Below are positions 19,230-28,108 of a stretch of DNA of 64,000 nt, in pieces. Under the pieces are notes generated by a model that was not told the DNA's origin, ran no database searches, and was given only the letters and a program-made list of their open reading frames with translations. The stretch's first letter is position 1; every line of letters begins with the position of its first letter. Origin of the DNA: Prevotella melaninogenica (lineage in GTDB: Bacteria > Bacteroidota > Bacteroidia > Bacteroidales > Bacteroidaceae); the NCBI RefSeq assembly GCF_018127925.1, contig NZ_CP072347.1, forward strand, positions 684,501 to 748,500, given 5' to 3'. Position numbers and translations under genes: made by a program.

Positions 19230-19412
19230 ATGGATAAGCAAAAAGTAAATACAACATCTTCGATGAACAAAAAAGGATATAGCTCCTCCTCTCATTACCG
19301 CATTAACCCTACGGCTGAAAAGAGTGAGCAAGTGTTGGCAATTAAGTTTGTACAATGGGACGTTCCCCCTTGGAGAGCCTTTGTAATAGCAAAATATATC
19401 TCCTACGTATGA
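19230..19412 (+). CDS. Hypothetical 60-residue mobile-element protein
   Basis: Starts at ATG 19230 and overlaps the next gene by ATGA (19409-19412), a translational-coupling arrangement that supports it being real. A Ser/Lys-rich N-terminus (MNKKGYSSSSHYRINP) is followed by VLAIKFVQWDVPPWRAFV. No family recognised. The region 18924-19229 holds no gene I can support; a longer upstream frame (from 19041) lacks supporting features. Confidence 0.45.
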   Translation: MDKQKVNTTSSMNKKGYSSSSHYRINPTAEKSEQVLAIKFVQWDVPPWRAFVIAKYISYV

Positions 19413-19660
19413 AACTCAATCGTGGCGAAATGATGAGCCGTGAGGAAAAGAATTGGCTATGTGAGGCGGTGAACTCTAATACCTATTTCCGCACAGCCGT
19501 TCCCCTACAAGGCTATCGCTTTGACTTCTTTGACGTGCTGAAGAAATACCTTGTCAATCAGTACGGACAATGGACAGAGTATTACGCACCCGACAGAACA
19601 AGCCTAAGAGCCTACCTGTATGGACGTATCAATCAAATAGTTGAAATTCCCAAGTATTAA
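19409..19660 (+). CDS. Conserved small mobile-element protein
   Basis: 83 residues from ATG 19409 (MKLNRGEMMSREEKNWLCEA). I recall similar short proteins (REEKN...EAVNSNTYFRTAVPL...YLVNQYGQW) in Bacteroides conjugative elements, but no function is known. Coupled to the upstream gene by a 4-bp overlap and followed 22 bp later by a PcfK-like gene. Confidence 0.65.
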   Translation: MKLNRGEMMSREEKNWLCEAVNSNTYFRTAVPLQGYRFDFFDVLKKYLVNQYGQWTEYYAPDRTSLRAYLYGRINQIVEIPKY

Positions 19661-19682
19661 CAATATCAAAACATATACGACA

Positions 19683-19982
19683 ATGAAAGGAACAGAACAT
19701 TTCACACGGACAATAGCCGAGTATCTTAATCAGCGTGCTATGACAGACCCCTTGTTTGCCCCTAACTTGATGAAACCAAACAAGAATATTGAGGAGTGCA
19801 TCACCTACATTCTTAATGAAGTGCAGCAAAGCGGTTGTAACGGCTTTGATGATGATGAAATCTTCTCTATGGCTGTTCACTACTACGATGAAGACGATAT
19901 AGAGGTGGGCAAGGCTGTTTCTTGCCAAGTTGCCGTTAATCACATTGTAGAACTCACAGAGGAAGAAAAAGTAAGGGGGTAA
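19683..19982 (+). CDS. PcfK-like protein, probably C-terminally shortened
   Basis: 99 residues from ATG 19683. FTRTIAEYLNQRAMTDPLFA, ECITYILNEVQQSGCNGF and DDEIFSMAVHYYDEDDIEVG match PcfK-family proteins of conjugative elements. Relatives usually continue past VELTEEEK for dozens of residues, whereas this one stops after VRG. The element's PcfJ-like partner and transfer genes are absent, so this is a relic of a lost conjugative module. Confidence 0.7.
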   Translation: MKGTEHFTRTIAEYLNQRAMTDPLFAPNLMKPNKNIEECITYILNEVQQSGCNGFDDDEIFSMAVHYYDEDDIEVGKAVSCQVAVNHIVELTEEEKVRG

Positions 19983-20068
19983 AACGAAATGTGTAAATAC
20001 GAAATTTGGGTTGACGTGATTATATTGTTTGTATATCAGAGAGTTATCGAATATTAGAGAGTAAACGG

Positions 20069-20150
20069 AGCGTAAAACGAAATGTTACAAGGTGTTACAT
20101 TTGCGTTACATTTGATGAGTGTTTGAACGGTGTTTGAGAGAATAATGTTA
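20069..20150 (+). repeat. GTTACA iteron-like hexamers
   Basis: GTTACA occurs four times in about 65 bp (near 20083, 20093, 20104 and 20147), and TAAAACGAAATGT occurs twice (19980, 20071). This could be part of a regulatory or replication region of the former element. Confidence 0.4.
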
Positions 20151-20207
20151 CATAGGAGGGTAAATGGGGCGATTTGGGACGTTTTAAGCATAGATATGGA
20201 GACTTAG

Positions 20208-22311
20208 CCCAAGTTTAACACCCACTTTCGCCTAATTGTTACTGTCACCGTACTTTCCTCGTTTTTCTTATGGGCTCTGTGTCCTACAAATTTTATTCTT
20301 TTTGAATGGTGAGTGTTTTAAGTTCAACTTATCGTATATCTGTTTTGCTTGCTTTGAAGGACTACTACATTGGCGCATCTCGATGGTTTCACCTAATGGA
20401 TTCTTCCCTTTTGTGGTGACGAGCTTTTGGGTGCTCATACGTCGTACTATCTCGGTCCAGTAACAGGATTCTCCTTCTCGTTTTAATTGACAACGGATGG
20501 TGTTTACCACCCAGTAGGCTAATAAACCGAAGAAAAGGTGTGCGTCGCTTCGCTCATCTTTCTGATGATAGATAGGACGGAGGTTGAGATCATTCTTTAG
20601 TTGTCTGTTCGTACATTCTATCTCACGAATGAGATTGTAGTATTCCCATGTCACACACTCAGAAAGTGTCCTGACATTGCTGCGGAGGAAGTATACTCCG
20701 TGACCAGATTCCATTGCGGAGAGGTCTTTTATCTCCCAGTCTATGCGCAGCATCTGCTTGGGTTTCTTCTCATCTTTTATGTAGCTTATCTGGTAGAACT
20801 TCGCTATAGAAGGGTACTTCTGTATGGCACGTCCTGTACGTTCAACAACCTTTTCATAGGTTTTCGTTCCACCTTTCTTGGAGATTCCATTGTTTATCCT
20901 CTGCAGTTCCATCTCAAAACGCTCTCTCCAGACCCTGTTCATGGACGACTCTGTCATAGCTTTTGAAGGAGATGTTATTTCGAGATAATAATCCTTATCA
21001 TCCTCTGTCTTAACCTCTTTCAGCGTTATCTTCTGCCGACGGGCATCCATTACCGTAACACTCTTGTTATCATCACTGAGCATATAGTCCTTCATTTTCG
21101 TACGGGATACGCAGAGATAATTGTAACCCTTTTTCTTTATTAGCTCCAAGTTCTCTTCCGTGGCAACACCTGCATCCATGACAACAAGCGTATCCTTTGT
21201 TCTTGATGGATTCCTCTTTGCCAGCGTATCAATCATATTGGGTAGAGACTTGGGATCTGCTGTATTACCCTCTAAGATAGAAGAATAACGTATAAAACCT
21301 TCTTTATTGATACATAATGCAAGTACAAGTAGCTTACAGTCAGAGCGTTTTTCTTTTGAACGACCGAACTTGGCTTTATCGCTATTACGCTTACTACCCT
21401 CGAAATAGAAGTTGGTTAAGTCGAAGAGCATCAACTTGTTGTCTATATTAAAGAGATCGTCAGTAACGCTGCACAGATGACGCTCTAACTGTTCCTTTAG
21501 TTCATATAATTTATCAGTGATTTTATACAGAGAATTGATTCCTGGTGTCCAGCCTGGAACTCCATTGTAAAGTTCAGCGGCAGCCGAGTTATCGCGCAAA
21601 TAATAATAAGATGAACGTTCAGAAACTGCATATACCGTACGAACAATCAATGCTGACAGAGCCGTGTGTATCGCATTCTCCGTCCACCCATTTTTGCGCA
21701 GGAAACCCTCTAATTGTAGCTTGTCTATTGTCTGCTTGCAGAGCCACTCAGCACCAACATTCCTTGCGTCAGTATAGTTTGCCGTCTCAAGGTCAATATA
21801 GTTCTCATATTTTCTCAGCGACTTCTGCTCTTCCTTATTAAATCGATCGATTCCACCTTCTTTCTCCATACGGCTCCACCATTCGTCAGCCTTTGCCTGT
21901 TCAATAGGAGTAAGTCCGTCAAGGTGTTTTTTGAAAAGCGAGGGTGTACTTCTGGTTTTGAAGCGTTCGGTAAGAGCGTATGCAATTTTTCGAACCTGTA
22001 CAGCAGTAAGTGAAGGTTCGAACCCGATGTTCAAAAGAATTAGCGAATGTACATGACCCTGCACATCACGATATGACTCCTTGATGCGATAATAAGGAGC
22101 CATGTCCCCTGTGGCAGGGTTGAATCGTGTCTGTACATTTGCGTGCATGAGTGCAAAGTAACAAAATAATTTTGATATGGCTGTGTCCTACAAATCAGAT
22201 TTTACTCCTCGCAACAATACTCTACACTTGATTATCAATCATTTATCAAATTGATACTACACAAAACATCCCGAAAATTTATGAAAAATAATTTTGCCGG
22301 TTAAACTTGGG
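20208..22311 (-). mobile_element. IS1634-family insertion sequence
   Basis: Inverted ends CCCAAGTTTAAC (20208) and GTTAAACTTGGG (ending 22311) enclose a single transposase gene. A target duplication is not obvious. Also notable is the direct repeat TGTGTCCTACAAAT at both edges of the coding region (about 20278 and 22183). Confidence 0.8.
20268..22148 (-). CDS. IS1634-family transposase
   Basis: 626 residues, intact. DDE transposase of the IS4/IS1634 group. Recognisable blocks are HSLILLNIGFEPSLTAVQVR near the start, LFDLTNFYFEGSKRNSDKAK, then DTLVVMDAGVATEENLELIK (second Asp region), and LIREIECTNRQLKNDLNLRP with HLFFGLLAYWVVNTIR near the C-terminus. Start ATG at 22148. Confidence 0.93.
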   Translation of the reverse strand: MHANVQTRFNPATGDMAPYYRIKESYRDVQGHVHSLILLNIGFEPSLTAVQVRKIAYALTERFKTRSTPSLFKKHLDGLTPIEQAKADEWWSRMEKEGGIDRFNKEEQKSLRKYENYIDLETANYTDARNVGAEWLCKQTIDKLQLEGFLRKNGWTENAIHTALSALIVRTVYAVSERSSYYYLRDNSAAAELYNGVPGWTPGINSLYKITDKLYELKEQLERHLCSVTDDLFNIDNKLMLFDLTNFYFEGSKRNSDKAKFGRSKEKRSDCKLLVLALCINKEGFIRYSSILEGNTADPKSLPNMIDTLAKRNPSRTKDTLVVMDAGVATEENLELIKKKGYNYLCVSRTKMKDYMLSDDNKSVTVMDARRQKITLKEVKTEDDKDYYLEITSPSKAMTESSMNRVWRERFEMELQRINNGISKKGGTKTYEKVVERTGRAIQKYPSIAKFYQISYIKDEKKPKQMLRIDWEIKDLSAMESGHGVYFLRSNVRTLSECVTWEYYNLIREIECTNRQLKNDLNLRPIYHQKDERSDAHLFFGLLAYWVVNTIRCQLKREGESCYWTEIVRRMSTQKLVTTKGKNPLGETIEMRQCSSPSKQAKQIYDKLNLKHSPFKKNKICRTQSP

Positions 22312-22382
22312 TTGAGCAAAATCCTTGTAATGGCTGAAGCATTGAAAAAATGGGATGAAGTATGTGGACAGACTACATAACT

Positions 22383-23688
22383 GGCTCTTCCGTTAAATGC
22401 GTAGACTCCTATCATGCAGTGCATATAGTCTTAATTTGAAGTATTCTTCATTTCTGAACCCATATATCTGTCTTTTCAAAACTTTTATTTTGTTGTTAAT
22501 TCCTTCTATTGTTCCGTTTGTTATATAATGGTCATACCATGCTAATATGTATGTCTTGTATGCTCTAATAGTTGACGCCATTTTCATTAATGGTTGTATT
22601 TTGGATTCTATAGCTTGCTTTACCCATTCATCCAACACAGCTTTAGCCTTTTGCTTACTACACTGATTCCATATTTCCTTAAGATCTTCTTTGAGATAAT
22701 AGGCAATCATTAGCGGACGGTTTAGGCTTAGTGCGTTCTCCAGTCTATTTCTGTGTGCATGATCAAAGATATCATTTCCATTTCTGAGTAACAACCAACG
22801 TGTTCCTTTGATTACTTTACGCTTGTTGATGTCCTTTTCCTCATGCCATAACTGTCTCCTTAGCAAGTCCAGCTTTTCGTTCATAAGCTTGGTTACATGA
22901 AAGTGGTCTACTACAAGTGCTGCATTGGGAAGATGCTCACTTACAGCTCGTGTATATGCGGCAGAAAGGTCTGTACATACTGCTTGTATATGCTCTTTGT
23001 CTTTGCCGAGCCGTTCCCAAAATCCATCAAGAGCATTCTTGCCATTACCATCACCGACATAAACAATATGACCATTATCCAAATCTACAACTATGGTCTT
23101 GTATACATGCCCCTTATGAGTGGCAAACTCATCAATGGAAATACGCCTTAACATGGAAAGGTCTGGGTTAGAGTAATTTGACTGTAGAAACTCCATCTGT
23201 ATATTACGTACTACATCCCAGGATACCTGTAGGAACCATGATATATCTTGAATTGTTGCAAAGCGAGACAGGTCAAACACCATATTTGCAAAAGCTATAG
23301 TGTGCCGACGTTTTCCTTTCGCAAAGTCGATGTTTTCTTGTTTGATACAGCCGCAGTCGTGACATTGAATACGATGTACACGCATGTCCAGATAGGTCTT
23401 GCTCAGACCTATGGGAACACTTACAAAGCGACGAATATGACTGCCGTTACGATTAATATTATGACTTCCACATACAGGACAACAAAGTTTTTCCTTTGGA
23501 GTTTGGATTTCTAAAACTAAGTTATTACCTTCGTAGCGCAGATTCTGACAATCTTGTTGGGAGACGCCTAAGGCGTTTTGCATTATGCTGGTATTCATGT
23601 TCTTGAAGTTTGGTCACTACAAAGATACATAATACCAGCTTTTTATATATAACTAATCAGAGATATCTATCCATTTAACGGAAGAACC
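22383..23688 (-). mobile_element. ISL3-family insertion sequence (1306 bp)
   Basis: Inverted ends GGCTCTTCCGTTAAATG and its near-complement ending GGAAGAACC. Flanked by an 8-bp direct duplication ACATAACT (22375-22382 and 23689-23696), as expected for ISL3. The flanks rejoin into one older sequence, so this insertion is recent relative to it. Confidence 0.93.
22393..23598 (-). CDS. ISL3-family transposase
   Basis: 401 residues, intact. N-terminal zinc-binding motifs (CCPVCGSHN and CHDCGC). The catalytic core has ISIDEFATHKGHVYKTIVVD (first Asp), CTDLSAAYTRAV and VVDHFHVTKLMNEKLD, and the C-terminal Glu-containing segment ITNGTIEGINNKIKVLKRQI. Confidence 0.94.
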   Translation of the reverse strand: MNTSIMQNALGVSQQDCQNLRYEGNNLVLEIQTPKEKLCCPVCGSHNINRNGSHIRRFVSVPIGLSKTYLDMRVHRIQCHDCGCIKQENIDFAKGKRRHTIAFANMVFDLSRFATIQDISWFLQVSWDVVRNIQMEFLQSNYSNPDLSMLRRISIDEFATHKGHVYKTIVVDLDNGHIVYVGDGNGKNALDGFWERLGKDKEHIQAVCTDLSAAYTRAVSEHLPNAALVVDHFHVTKLMNEKLDLLRRQLWHEEKDINKRKVIKGTRWLLLRNGNDIFDHAHRNRLENALSLNRPLMIAYYLKEDLKEIWNQCSKQKAKAVLDEWVKQAIESKIQPLMKMASTIRAYKTYILAWYDHYITNGTIEGINNKIKVLKRQIYGFRNEEYFKLRLYALHDRSLRI

Positions 23689-23797
23689 ACATAACTTCTA
23701 TTAGTCATGTGTTAAAAGTCAATGAATATGGGGGACGACAAGCAAAGGTGAATGAGAAAAGACAGTGTTTTAAGGGGTGGGAAACTTTAGTTAATTA

Positions 23798-23962
23798 CTA
23801 TTTTGTTCAATTAACTCGGATTTAGTTGCTCTATACAACTTAGTTCCCTGTAAATTAGGGTACTTTTGTATTAAATCATGATGTTCTTTGTCAGTCGATG
23901 TGCTATAATCATAAATTGTTTGTTTAAGCTCAGTAAATGCAGGGAAGAAGACATCTGACTTT
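23798..23962 (-). pseudogene. C-terminal remnant of an unidentified gene
   Basis: On the minus strand a 54-codon open stretch reads SDVFFPAFTELKQTIYDYST followed by DKEHHDLIQKYPNLQGTKLY, ending SELIEQNSN and stop, with no start and stops just upstream. Codon-like composition suggests a former coding end. Family not recognised. The rest of 23697-24082 shows no gene. Confidence 0.4.
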
Positions 23963-24082
23963 CTCTATGCCTACAACTCATATTTATCTCCTAATATTTG
24001 CATTTCTTCATGATGCGTTCGCCAGCAGTGTTGGATGTATAACACTCGCCTTACCGTTTGCATGGACAAGGGTGTTCTAATT

Positions 24083-25763
24083 AGGGAATTTCAGTTAATT
24101 CCCTCTTAGAGCTCTCCAAGGCAGCCAAAAACTGCATTCTTTTCCTTGGAGAAGGTCCCAGAAAAAGAATATGCTGTGTTATTTGTTCAAAAATCTCAAA
24201 TAATGAGTCATATGAGCACACCTGCCCTTTCCATACTATCTATGGACTTGTAAAATTATCCTTAAGTTTTATTAGGCAGCCTTCTTCCCCCTCCGAGCCA
24301 TCTCCCTTGCGGCAAGAATGGCAGCATTTGCTGTATGGATTCCGAAGAAGAGTAGTAGCCTCTCGCTAAACATATTGCGTGCCTTGATGCGTCCAAGGCT
24401 ATAGTGTTGCTTTTGATTTCCAAAGCTACCCTCCATTACCGTAGCTCTGAGGTTTCCAATAATCTTTCTCGCTGTCTTGAGACATTCAGCTTCTTCTTTG
24501 GGTCTTGGACCTTTTCTAGTGAAACAGGTCGTTATGCCTTTTTCTGTACACATAGTGCGGTTGGCATTGTTGGCGTATATGGAATCGGCACCTACACGCT
24601 TGACTTTGATTCCCGTCAAAGATTCTTGATATTCTATACATAGCTTAAGACGGACACCCTCGTTGAATGCCTCAAAGCTGTGGTGCTCTATGAATGATAT
24701 GCCGTCTATCTGTATGTTGTTGACCTTTGCCCCAAACTCTACACGCTTGTTTTCCTTGCCTCTGACAATAGGACGGAGGTAGGGGCGGTCGATGCTGACG
24801 ATACGGTGCTTGACTTCCTTGCCGGAGAATAGTTCTGACTGTTGGAGGCATACCTCACGCACAGCGGACAGCCGCTTTTCTTGTTCTGCCGACAGACAGA
24901 TGCAAGGACTGTACTGTTTACGCAGACGATTCCATTGGGACAGGAGTTTGGACAGGAGCCTCAGGAGTCTTCTCCTGAGCTTGCGCGTGGACGAGGCTGT
25001 GTGCTTGCGCTGCTTAGCGTATGCAAGCCTGGCCTTGTCAATATTATTATACTTGCTTCTCGGAATACGCTCTGAGAGGTGTTTACACTCGGAGACCAGC
25101 AGAGTGTGAAGCCAATAACAACACTCCCAGAGCAGCTTGATATCCGTAGGAAAACGCAGGTAGCTCTCGTAACAGGTTGCATCCGTCAAGCACAGGTCTT
25201 TGTCTTTAAGGTTGTCTTTCCATTTGGCATACAATATGCCCTGAAAGCTGTCTATGTCAAGAAACTGACCAAGACGATTGCGTATGGCACTTACAATCTT
25301 TCCATCCTTGATGGGACAGGAGGGGTCTATCAGAACACCACAGAACATCTGCATGTGGATGCTTCCGTTAAGCATTTCTATCAGACCATCGTCAGACAGA
25401 CCTGTGTATGACTTAAGGAACATTAGGGCTATTTCTCCTTCACCCGAGAAAAGAGGCTTTTTGCCTCGCTTGCTCTTATGGCTAAGGTTCGTATACTCTG
25501 CTGCCAACTCCTTTAGTGGGAGCTGGGAATGAATGCGTCCAAGTTCGCTTTGTGCAAAGCTTTCACGATAGCTCTGTAAAAAATCGAACTCTGTAAAGGG
25601 CAAAGTTGGTGTTATATCAGAAATTTTTTGTATCTTCACGACGATTTATTTTAAGTTTTCCCCCGATTCTGCCCGTGATGGGTCGTTCGGGGGATTTTAT
25701 GTAAAGGTACAAATAATATATTATGCTGACAAACAATTAGTTAGAAAAATTCTGAATATCCCT
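24083..25763 (-). mobile_element. IS1182-like insertion sequence, copy B (1681 bp, inverted to A and C)
   Basis: Same ends as copy A (AGGGAATTTCAG at 24083, CTGAATATCCCT ending 25763) with a 4-bp duplication AATT (24079-24082 and 25764-25767). Opposite orientation to copies A and C. Confidence 0.94.
24272..25639 (-). CDS. Transposase of IS copy B
   Basis: 455 residues from a GTG at 25639. Nearly identical to the copy A protein, with Asn instead of Ile in EYTNLSHKS and Gly in the terminal RRGKKAA. Intact, so it could act in trans on copies A and C. Confidence 0.92.
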   Translation of the reverse strand: MKIQKISDITPTLPFTEFDFLQSYRESFAQSELGRIHSQLPLKELAAEYTNLSHKSKRGKKPLFSGEGEIALMFLKSYTGLSDDGLIEMLNGSIHMQMFCGVLIDPSCPIKDGKIVSAIRNRLGQFLDIDSFQGILYAKWKDNLKDKDLCLTDATCYESYLRFPTDIKLLWECCYWLHTLLVSECKHLSERIPRSKYNNIDKARLAYAKQRKHTASSTRKLRRRLLRLLSKLLSQWNRLRKQYSPCICLSAEQEKRLSAVREVCLQQSELFSGKEVKHRIVSIDRPYLRPIVRGKENKRVEFGAKVNNIQIDGISFIEHHSFEAFNEGVRLKLCIEYQESLTGIKVKRVGADSIYANNANRTMCTEKGITTCFTRKGPRPKEEAECLKTARKIIGNLRATVMEGSFGNQKQHYSLGRIKARNMFSERLLLFFGIHTANAAILAAREMARRGKKAA

Positions 25764-25891
25764 AATTATCATACTCATACGTATGCGAACTCCTTCTTAG
25801 CGATAGACTTTTTCAACTATGCCGTGAGTTTACTCAGGAGGTTGCTCACCGCATCGTAGGTCATCATTTATTTTTCATTCTTAGGTTCTTC

Positions 25892-26158
25892 TCAATCACG
25901 AATCCTTTTGATAAATTTTAGGCAGCACAAATATAAACAAACTATCGTAAATAAAAAAATAATATCCCATAAAAAAGGCTCTATGAGTAATTTATTGTAT
26001 GGAAAAGTAGAATCATACTTTGCACTCGTTAAATGGATAAAAATAAAAGGGAAGCCAATATCTATTTTCCCATCAGTAGAAAAAGAAGTTATATTGAATA
26101 ACAATGATAGAATATTTATCAAAACATATAGGACAATAATCGATACAGCATGCCTCAT
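25892..26158 (-). CDS. Hypothetical small membrane protein
   Basis: 88 residues. Two hydrophobic segments (VSIIVLYVLINILSLLFNIT near the start and LWDIIFLFTIVCLYLCCLKF near the end) with a basic tail KRIRD. No family recognised. It lies between IS copy B and an Rhs-like remnant on the same strand; small membrane proteins near rhs genes are sometimes immunity proteins, but nothing here proves that. Confidence 0.45.
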   Translation of the reverse strand: MRHAVSIIVLYVLINILSLLFNITSFSTDGKIDIGFPFIFIHLTSAKYDSTFPYNKLLIEPFLWDIIFLFTIVCLYLCCLKFIKRIRD

Positions 26159-26227
26159 AATTTCTTATCTGTTTACTTTATTACTACTATTTTTTTGAGA
26201 ATTATGCTAATCTACTCTGGATTAATA

Positions 26228-26440
26228 TCAGTTCTCCATTGCAGTCTGACCGCCTGCTGTAAGGCTCTTCACCTGCAGACGTTCACTCTGCTTGTCATAT
26301 GTATAGGTAGTCTCCGTGCCATTACCGAACTTCATATAGGTCGTATGACCGTCTTTTGTCGTAACCTATTCTTTCAACAATAACGCTCTGACGTCCCTGT
26401 TTATTGCTGTCCAAAAGTGTTTTCATGCGGAGATTGTTGT
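26228..26440 (-). pseudogene. RHS-repeat protein remnant
   Basis: On the minus strand, 26365-26228 reads TTKDGHTTYMKFGNGTETTY, TYDKQSERLQVKSL and so on, to a stop. This is an RHS/YD repeat. Upstream, another frame gives MKTLLDSNKQGRQSVIVERI, so at least one frameshift separates the pieces. The large parent gene is missing. Nothing else is recognised to 26680. Confidence 0.65.
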
Positions 26441-26679
26441 GGATAGTGCCAAGTTATCAATAGAAAAGAAAACCTACCATGCCAACTATCGGGCAGCCAA
26501 TCTATAACATTGTTCGTAACTTAATGAGTTGAGACCTTGAAAAGAGAAGATTATGAGATGGTATAAGGTTATGAAAAATAATGACATAATCTTGAATAAA
26601 AGCCCTAAAAAAAGGAGAAAAATAAGTATATCAAGAGGTTTTGTAACTATCAGTAAGTCAGTTCGTTATAATGAAGCAT

Positions 26680-26795
26680 TTTAAAAGGCGCTTAATTGGA
26701 CTTCAAAAGGGCGTTAGTAGGCCTTCTAAAGAGCACCTATTGGAAGCTAATTAGGCATCTTTAAGAAGCCTAAAGAGCATGTATTGATAATTAAG
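26680..26795 (+). repeat. 22-bp-period repeat, family B, copy 2
   Basis: Five units: AGGCGCTTAATTGGACTTC, GGGCGTTAGTAGGCCTTC, GAGCACCTATTGGAAGC, AGGCATCTTTAAGAAGCC, GAGCATGTATTGATAA (each the start of a 22-bp unit). TTGTAAC lies upstream and TTTACA downstream, as in other copies. Confidence 0.75.
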
Positions 26796-26885
26796 TGTTT
26801 GAAACAATTTTACAAATATAGGTGGGTTGTGTAAAAAGAGGTCGCTTTCTAAGATAGAATGATAGGCTAAAGTTCTTATCTAATA

Positions 26886-26960
26886 ATGTACACGGAGACA
26901 TAGAGGGGCAGAGGTAAACGCAATATCATGGAGGAGTCAACGGTACAAAGAGAGTCGATG
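26886..26960 (+). repeat. Partial copy of family A repeat
   Basis: TACACGGAGACATAGAGG, GAGGTAAACGCAATATCATG and AACGGTACAAAGAG follow the left half of family A, in the orientation of copies 1 and 3. The right half is missing; a TTTTGGAGTGATAA end motif is at 26992. Confidence 0.55.
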
Positions 26961-27033
26961 CTGATAAGAAAATTAAGGGTCTTCAGATTTTTGGAGTGAT
27001 AATAATCCGTCTAAGCTTAGGTCTCTGACGAAC

Positions 27034-27321
27034 TGTCACACAGAGGGATGGAGAGTACGGAGGGATATTAAAGCAAGCACTGGTAGTCACGGAGGCACCG
27101 TCGGTGCGTGGAGCGACGGAGATCGTTTGCCAATTCTGTTAGCAATTTATATACAAAGCATTCATACCAAAAGAGTTATCAGAAATCTGTACGCTATACC
27201 TCCGTTGCTCTTTGTGCCATCGGTACCTCCGTGATATTGCCTTTATCTCCGTCCTCTCCGTAGCTCTGTGTGCCTTATTATATAAGCGTTTTAGTTTATC
27301 ACTCCATATTTAGGAAGAACC
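27034..27321 (-). repeat. Long-hairpin intergenic repeat, family A, copy 2
   Basis: Reverse-complement copy (288 bp) from TGTCACACAGAG to GGAAGAACC, colinear with 60041-60327. It carries GCACCGTCGGTGC and the CCTCCGT/ACGGAGG arms. Confidence 0.8.
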
Positions 27322-27451
27322 AAAATTAAGATGTTAGGAAACAATACCATAGTAATAAAAACGATACATTTTGTGGTCTGATGACAGATTTAGGTTTAAC
27401 GAAAGAAGCCAATTTATGATACTTTGCGTAATGTATTCCTTAGGAAAAAAC

Positions 27452-27482
27452 TTGCAGTATTGGGATTTTGTTGCTATCTTCG
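27452..27482 (+). promoter_or_regulatory. Promoter of the 27526 gene
   Basis: TTG at 27452-27454, 20 nt, TATCTTCG at 27475-27482. It lies inside a possible longer frame starting 27424 and so supports the start at 27526. Confidence 0.5.
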
Positions 27483-27525
27483 CAGACACGAAAGCCATCA
27501 ATGGCATCTGAATAAGAATCAAAAC

Positions 27526-27903
27526 ATGGGAAGAAATAAATTCGCTGAAGACGAGATAAAAGAAATAGCAAAGCTACTCCGACTGAAGAATGCGGGTAAT
27601 CGGGCGAAACAGAAATTGGTTCGTCATGACCTCCGTACAATTTTTGAATTTAATATCTCTGACTTCAATGAGCCTGGTAAGGCTTTCGGTGAAGAAGAGT
27701 TACAGGATGCTATCCAACGAGGAGCTATTCAGATTCTTGATGATGCCACTATCGCTGATATGAAGGCAAAGCGTGCGCGTGATAAGGCGCGTGATGAGGC
27801 TGTACGTGAGCAGCAAGCCATTGAAGCGGGAGAGATGACTGACTGGAAAGCTGTTGCAAAGGAATGGGAAGAATGGGAGAACTCGCAGAAAAGTAGTAAC
27901 TAA
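27526..27903 (+). CDS. Conserved hypothetical protein, charged
   Basis: 125 residues from ATG 27526 (MGRNKFAEDEIKEIAKLLRL). Highly charged and mostly helical. A basic segment NRAKQKLVRHDLRTIFEFNI is followed by a Lys/Arg-Asp/Glu helix (MKAKRARDKARDEAVREQQA) and an acidic Trp-rich end (EWEEWE). No signal peptide. Seen by me in Bacteroidales as a hypothetical; no function known. Starts 24 bp after its predicted transcription start region. Confidence 0.75.
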   Translation: MGRNKFAEDEIKEIAKLLRLKNAGNRAKQKLVRHDLRTIFEFNISDFNEPGKAFGEEELQDAIQRGAIQILDDATIADMKAKRARDKARDEAVREQQAIEAGEMTDWKAVAKEWEEWENSQKSSN

Positions 27904-28108
27904 TGTGACCATTCCTTTTGTGGCATTCTTTTTGATGATATATAGGTAATATTATCTAAAAATTCAACCGAAAGAAAGATTAGAAGGAGAGTTAGAACTA
28001 TAACATAGGACTCTTGGCAGACAAAATAACAAGTAATTCTTAACCAGACCTTTTCTATCAAGGCTTAATTTGATAGAGATGTCAAGGTTATTTATTTAAA
28101 ACAGAACA

